Below are positions 60,395 through 64,000 of a stretch of DNA of 64,000 nucleotides, piece by piece; the first letter of the stretch is position 1; the number at the start of each line of letters is the position of its first letter. Origin of the DNA: Musa acuminata AAA Group (Eukaryota > Streptophyta > Magnoliopsida > Zingiberales > Musaceae). A program made the translations under genes and the position numbers. The stretch lies in the NCBI RefSeq assembly GCF_036884655.1, contig NC_088327.1:17632001-17696000 (forward strand), written 5' to 3'. The notes under the pieces were generated by a model. The model was not told the origin of the DNA. It did not search any database and saw nothing but the letters and a program-made list of their open reading frames with translations.

Positions 60395-61586
60395 TGTTGA
60401 ATCTCGGATTTTGATGATATAATCAATTGGTGGGTTAATTGATCTAATCCATATTATTGAGTTAAGTGTGCAGGATTAACTACGATAACCAGAAAATATA
60501 AAGCAAGAATACCGGAGTCAAGATCGGTGGACGTTTAAGAGTCCGAAGAATCGTCGGAGATGCTGCCGGAACCAACCGAGAAGAAATCGGGAACCTATCG
60601 GAATTTTCGGAAGTTCACCGAAGAGATCGTCGGAGGTTCACGGAGATCACCGAGAAGGCTCGGCTACTCGTTAAAGTCATCACAAGATCGGGAGCTTGAT
60701 GGGAGTCCGTCAGAAGAAAGTTCGTCGGAAAGCTCGCCGGAATAAGACTCGACGTTTGCGGTTGAAAACTTGCTTAGGATGTGTTTTGGTTATGTAGTTC
60801 ACTTGTAATTATGATTAGGATTAAGAGATAATCCTATATCTTGGTTAGGGGCCAACTGGGCCCAAAGTCAGATTTGGTTTGGGCTAAAACTAAGCCAAAC
60901 CAGCGAACCGGAGAGCCAGGCGGTGGCACCGCCCAGCACCTGAGAGCTGGGCGGTGACACCTCCTGGGCTGGGCGATTGCACCGTCCAGCACCCGAGCGC
61001 TGGGCGGTGGCACCGCCAGCATCGGGAACCAAAAGAGAATTCAAATTTTGGAGCCCAAATTTGAATCCTCTTGAGGCCTATAAATACCTCTCAAATCTCA
61101 GCTGAGATAACAACTTTTGAGAAGCATTTTGATTGAGAGAAAAGTCTTAGAAAGTCTTAGCAAGTCTTGTTTTCAATTTGCTAGAGAGTTCTCCTCCTTC
61201 TTTCTTATTGAAAAATTTGTAAGAGGTTGAACTGTTTGTAAAAGGTTGTAAGAGGGGTATTTACCCTTCCATTTCAAGAGATTTGCTAGTGGAAGGTGGG
61301 AGCCTCATCGAAGAGGGGCCTCGCAAGTGGATGTAGGTCATTTGACCGAACCACTCTAAAATCGGCGTAATTTCTGGTTTGCATTTCATTATTGTTGTTT
61401 ACATTACTGCAAACCTTCTTACATGCTTTAGTTCCTTATTACCTTTGCTGCGCAACTTTAAGAATATGCCTTCAAGTTAAGCTTTTCAAGTTCCATCCTT
61501 ATCGTACGAAAGATTTTTCTAAAACCGAAGTTTTAATCCGCTACACTAATTCACCCCCCCCTCTTAGTGCCGCTCCGATCCTAACA
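60395..61586 (+). repeat. E13 5' LTR, 1,192 bp
   Basis: TGTTGAATC to GATCCTAACA. Short palindrome array at 60910-61025, TATA box CTATAAATAC at 61078-61087. The closest relative by eye is the E9 LTR. Confidence 0.93.
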
Positions 61587-61588
61587 AG

Positions 61589-61600
61589 TGGTATCAGAGC
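61589..61600 (+). promoter_or_regulatory. Primer-binding site of E13
   Basis: TGGTATCAGAGC two bases after the LTR. Confidence 0.92.
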
Positions 61601-61638
61601 CAGGTTATCTCTCATATTTGGTTTAATACCCAAGAGAG

Positions 61639-64000
61639 ATGGTTTACTCCGGCATGCAAGAGGGCCACTCTATTGCACGACCACTTTGTTTAGTGGGTCG
61701 GATTACACATATTGGAAGACTCGCATGAGGATCTTCCTCATTTCTATGGACTTTGAGCTTTGGTCTATTGTTGAAAACGGATTTCAAAAATCTTCTCTTC
61801 CGATGAGCGAATGGAATGAATCGGAGAAGAAGGTTTTTGCTTTAAATGCAAAGGCTATGAATGCCTTGTTTTATGCACTAGACAAAAATGAATTTAATCA
61901 TGTTTTAATTTGTGATTCGGCCTTTGATATTTGGAGAACTCTTGAGGTCACTCATGAAGGCACTAGCCGAGTGAAAGAGTCCAAAATCAACATCCTTGTG
62001 CACTCTTACGAACTTTTCCGAATGAAACCAAGTGAGTCCATCGGAGACATGTACACCCGGTTTACGGATGTCATCAATGGACTCAAAGCTCTTGGTAAAA
62101 ATTTTACTAACTTTGAACTAGTAACTAAAATCTTAAGATCTCTCCCTAAAAGTTGGGATCCAAAAGTTACAGCCATTCAAGAGGCCAAAGACCTTAAAGC
62201 ATTCCCTCTTGAAGAACTCATTGGGTCTCTAATGACCTACGAAATGACATGTCAAGCTCATGACGAGCTCGAGAACCCCCTTCCAAAGAACAGGAAGGAT
62301 ATGACACTCAAATCACAAGAAGACCACTTGAAAGGAACATCAAGTGATGAGGACAGTGACAATGACATTGCACTTTTGACTCAAAAATTTAAGAAATACT
62401 TAAGAAAGAACAAATTTAAAAATAATACAAAAAACAAATTTGAACAAAAGAAGGACCAAGTGATTTGCTATGAATGTAAAAAACCGGAACACTACAAGAA
62501 CGATTGTCCTCAAGCCAAGAAGAGAACATCAAAGAAGAAGGCGCTCAAGGCAACGTGGGATGATTCAAGTGCGTCCGAAGAAGAGGAGTCCAACACCGAG
62601 CAAGTTGCTCATTATGCACTAATGGCTTTAGGAGAAGAGGTATGTGATTTATTTAATAAAGATTTATCTTTTGAAGAACTCTCTATCGCTTTTCATGAAT
62701 TATTTGATGAATGTAGAACTGTTAGCAAGAAGTTAAGTATCTTAAAGAAAAATGATTTTGATGATGATCTTGGTTTTGATAATTTGAATTTAAACGAACC
62801 CCCTCCTCAAAATAGTTATTTGAATGCATCTTCTTCCGAAATTTCTTTACCCAAAGAATGGAAGTATGTAGATGCTCATCCAAAGGAGCTAATTATAGGA
62901 GATACAACAAAAGGGGTTCAAACTCGTTCTTCTTTCAAGAATTTTTGTGCCAACGCCGCTTTCCTTTCTCAAATTGAACCTAAATGCATTGACGAAGCCT
63001 TAAAAGATGATTTTTGGGTCATTGCAATGCAAGAAGAATTGAACCAATTTGAGAGGAATGAGGTATGGAAGCTTGTTCCTAAACCAAGTGACCACTTAGT
63101 CATAGGTACTAAGTGGGTCTTTAGAAACAAGCAAGACGAAAATGGTATCGTGGTTAGAAACAAGGCTAGATTAGTGGCCAAAGGTTTCAACCAGGAAGAA
63201 GGTATCGATTACGAAGAAACCTTCGCTCCCGTGGCTCGATTAGAAGCCATAAGGATGCTCCTTGCCTATGCTAGTAGTAATAATTTTAAACTATTTCAAA
63301 TGGATGTCAAAAGTGCTTTCTTGAATTGTTTTATTTCCGAAGAAGTATATGTCGAACAACCTCCCGGATTTGAAAATTCTCTTCTTCCTAATCATGTATT
63401 CAAATTGACTAAAGCTCTCTATGGCTTGAAACAAGCTCCTAGAGCTTGGTATGAAAGGTTTAGTTCCTTTCTTATTTTAAATAATTTTACCAAAGGCAAG
63501 GTTGATACTACATTATTTATTAAATATGTTGAAAATAATTTTCTTATTGTGCAAATTTATGTTGACGATATTATTTTTGGCTCTTCGGATGAATCACTAT
63601 GTGAATCATTTGCCAAATGTATGAGTCATGAATTTGAAATGAGTTTAATGGGTGAATTAACTTTCTTTTTAGGATTACAAATCAAACAACTTAGTGATGG
63701 TATATTTCTTAACCAATCTAAATATACATTAGAATTGTTAAAATGATTTAACATGGATAATTCAAAAGCAATAAACACCCCTATGAGTACTGCGACTAAG
63801 TTAGATATGGATGAAAATAGTGAAAATTTTGATAAAAAAACATATAGGGGAATGATAGGTAGTCTACTCTACCTCACCGCGACTAGACCAGATATTATGT
63901 TTAGTGTAGGACTTTGCGCTAGGTTTCAATCTAATCCTAAATTATCTCATCTGAAGAGTGTTAAAAGAATATTTAGGTATCTTAAAGGAACTCCAAATTT
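61639..64000 (+). pseudogene. gag-pol: E13 gag-RT fusion frame, with 5' frameshift and one opal stop
   Basis: The gag ATG at 61639 ([14 protein letters not shown]) is followed near 61683 by a one-base deletion, so gag continues in the frame that is open from 61392 inside the LTR; the residues before about 61690 in that frame are not gag. UBN2 region and CCHC knuckle follow ([14 protein letters not shown], near 62468). At about 62739-62751 gag ([11 protein letters not shown]) passes into the integrase tail ([12 protein letters not shown]), then RT with intact YVDD (63558-63569). TGA at 63744-63746 interrupts RT where E9 has CGA. The frame then continues to the window end. The fusion lacks protease and integrase activity. 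Confidence 0.9.

Larger units (their letters stand above)
60395..64000 (+). mobile_element. E13: Sirevirus with gag-RT fusion, cut by window end
   Basis: LTR, PBS, then gag joined in frame to the end of integrase and RT. The protease, GAG-pre-integrase and integrase catalytic core (about 1.75 kb in E9) are missing. It inserted into E11 gag; the 3' side lies beyond the window. Confidence 0.9.

Noticed and set aside
61392..61690. N-terminal 100 residues of the long 784-codon frame
   Set aside because: Translated from LTR, PBS and leader in the wrong frame. True gag starts at 61639 and is shifted by a one-base deletion.

Overview
The window is plant repeat DNA. It shows plant-type LTR retrotransposons of two superfamilies (Ty1/copia and Ty3/gypsy) and almost nothing else; I see no rRNA or tRNA gene, no CRISPR array and no intact host gene. 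The organism is a flowering plant. The abundance of Sirevirus-type copia elements, and LTRs carrying GGCGGTG/CACCGCC palindromes, recalls monocots, perhaps Zingiberales (banana or ensete relatives), but that is recollection and not proof. Element labels (E1 to E13) are mine.

Layout. 1-5400: 3' part of a plus-strand Sirevirus (E1: pol with four nonsense codons, 3' noncoding region, LTR). 5401-6977: minus-strand gypsy remnant (E2) ending in a 445 bp LTR. 6978-17768: an AT-rich tandem repeat (about 2.24 kb period, order A-B-A) that carries exon-like blocks and is split by a young Tork/TNT1-like copia element (E3, 7282-12729) flanked by a 22 bp direct duplication. 17769-18794: LTR-like debris (E4) with odd tandem hairpin plus primer-binding-site units. 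18795-25657: a tandemly duplicated, internally deleted gypsy element with a 4.1 kb LTR (E5). 25658-29394: a decayed minus-strand chromovirus-type gypsy polyprotein. 29395-51496: a minus-strand Sirevirus (E6) cut twice, once by a gypsy solo LTR (E7, 29743-39619, TSD GTAAT), itself cut by a very young gag-only Sirevirus derivative (E8, 30172-37417, TSD AAACC), and once by a full-length but broken plus-strand Sirevirus (E9, 40398-48629). 51497-60394: Sirevirus LTR pieces (E10, E11) with a knuckle-less gag, split by a gypsy LTR pair that has only 144 bp between its LTRs (E12, 52480-58198). 60395-64000: a Sirevirus (E13) in which gag is fused in frame to reverse transcriptase after loss of protease and the integrase core.

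How the parts relate. No element here keeps a complete working gag-pol. E3 has an open frame apart from one amber codon but has also lost a catalytic aspartate of reverse transcriptase. E8 has an intact gag, nearly identical LTRs, a PBS and a PPT, so it looks recently mobilised by proteins supplied from elsewhere. E8 and E11 share a gag deletion and an LTR module, which points to a non-autonomous Sirevirus sublineage. The nesting gives relative ages: E6 is older than E7 and E9, and E7 is older than E8. All identity counts are by eye.
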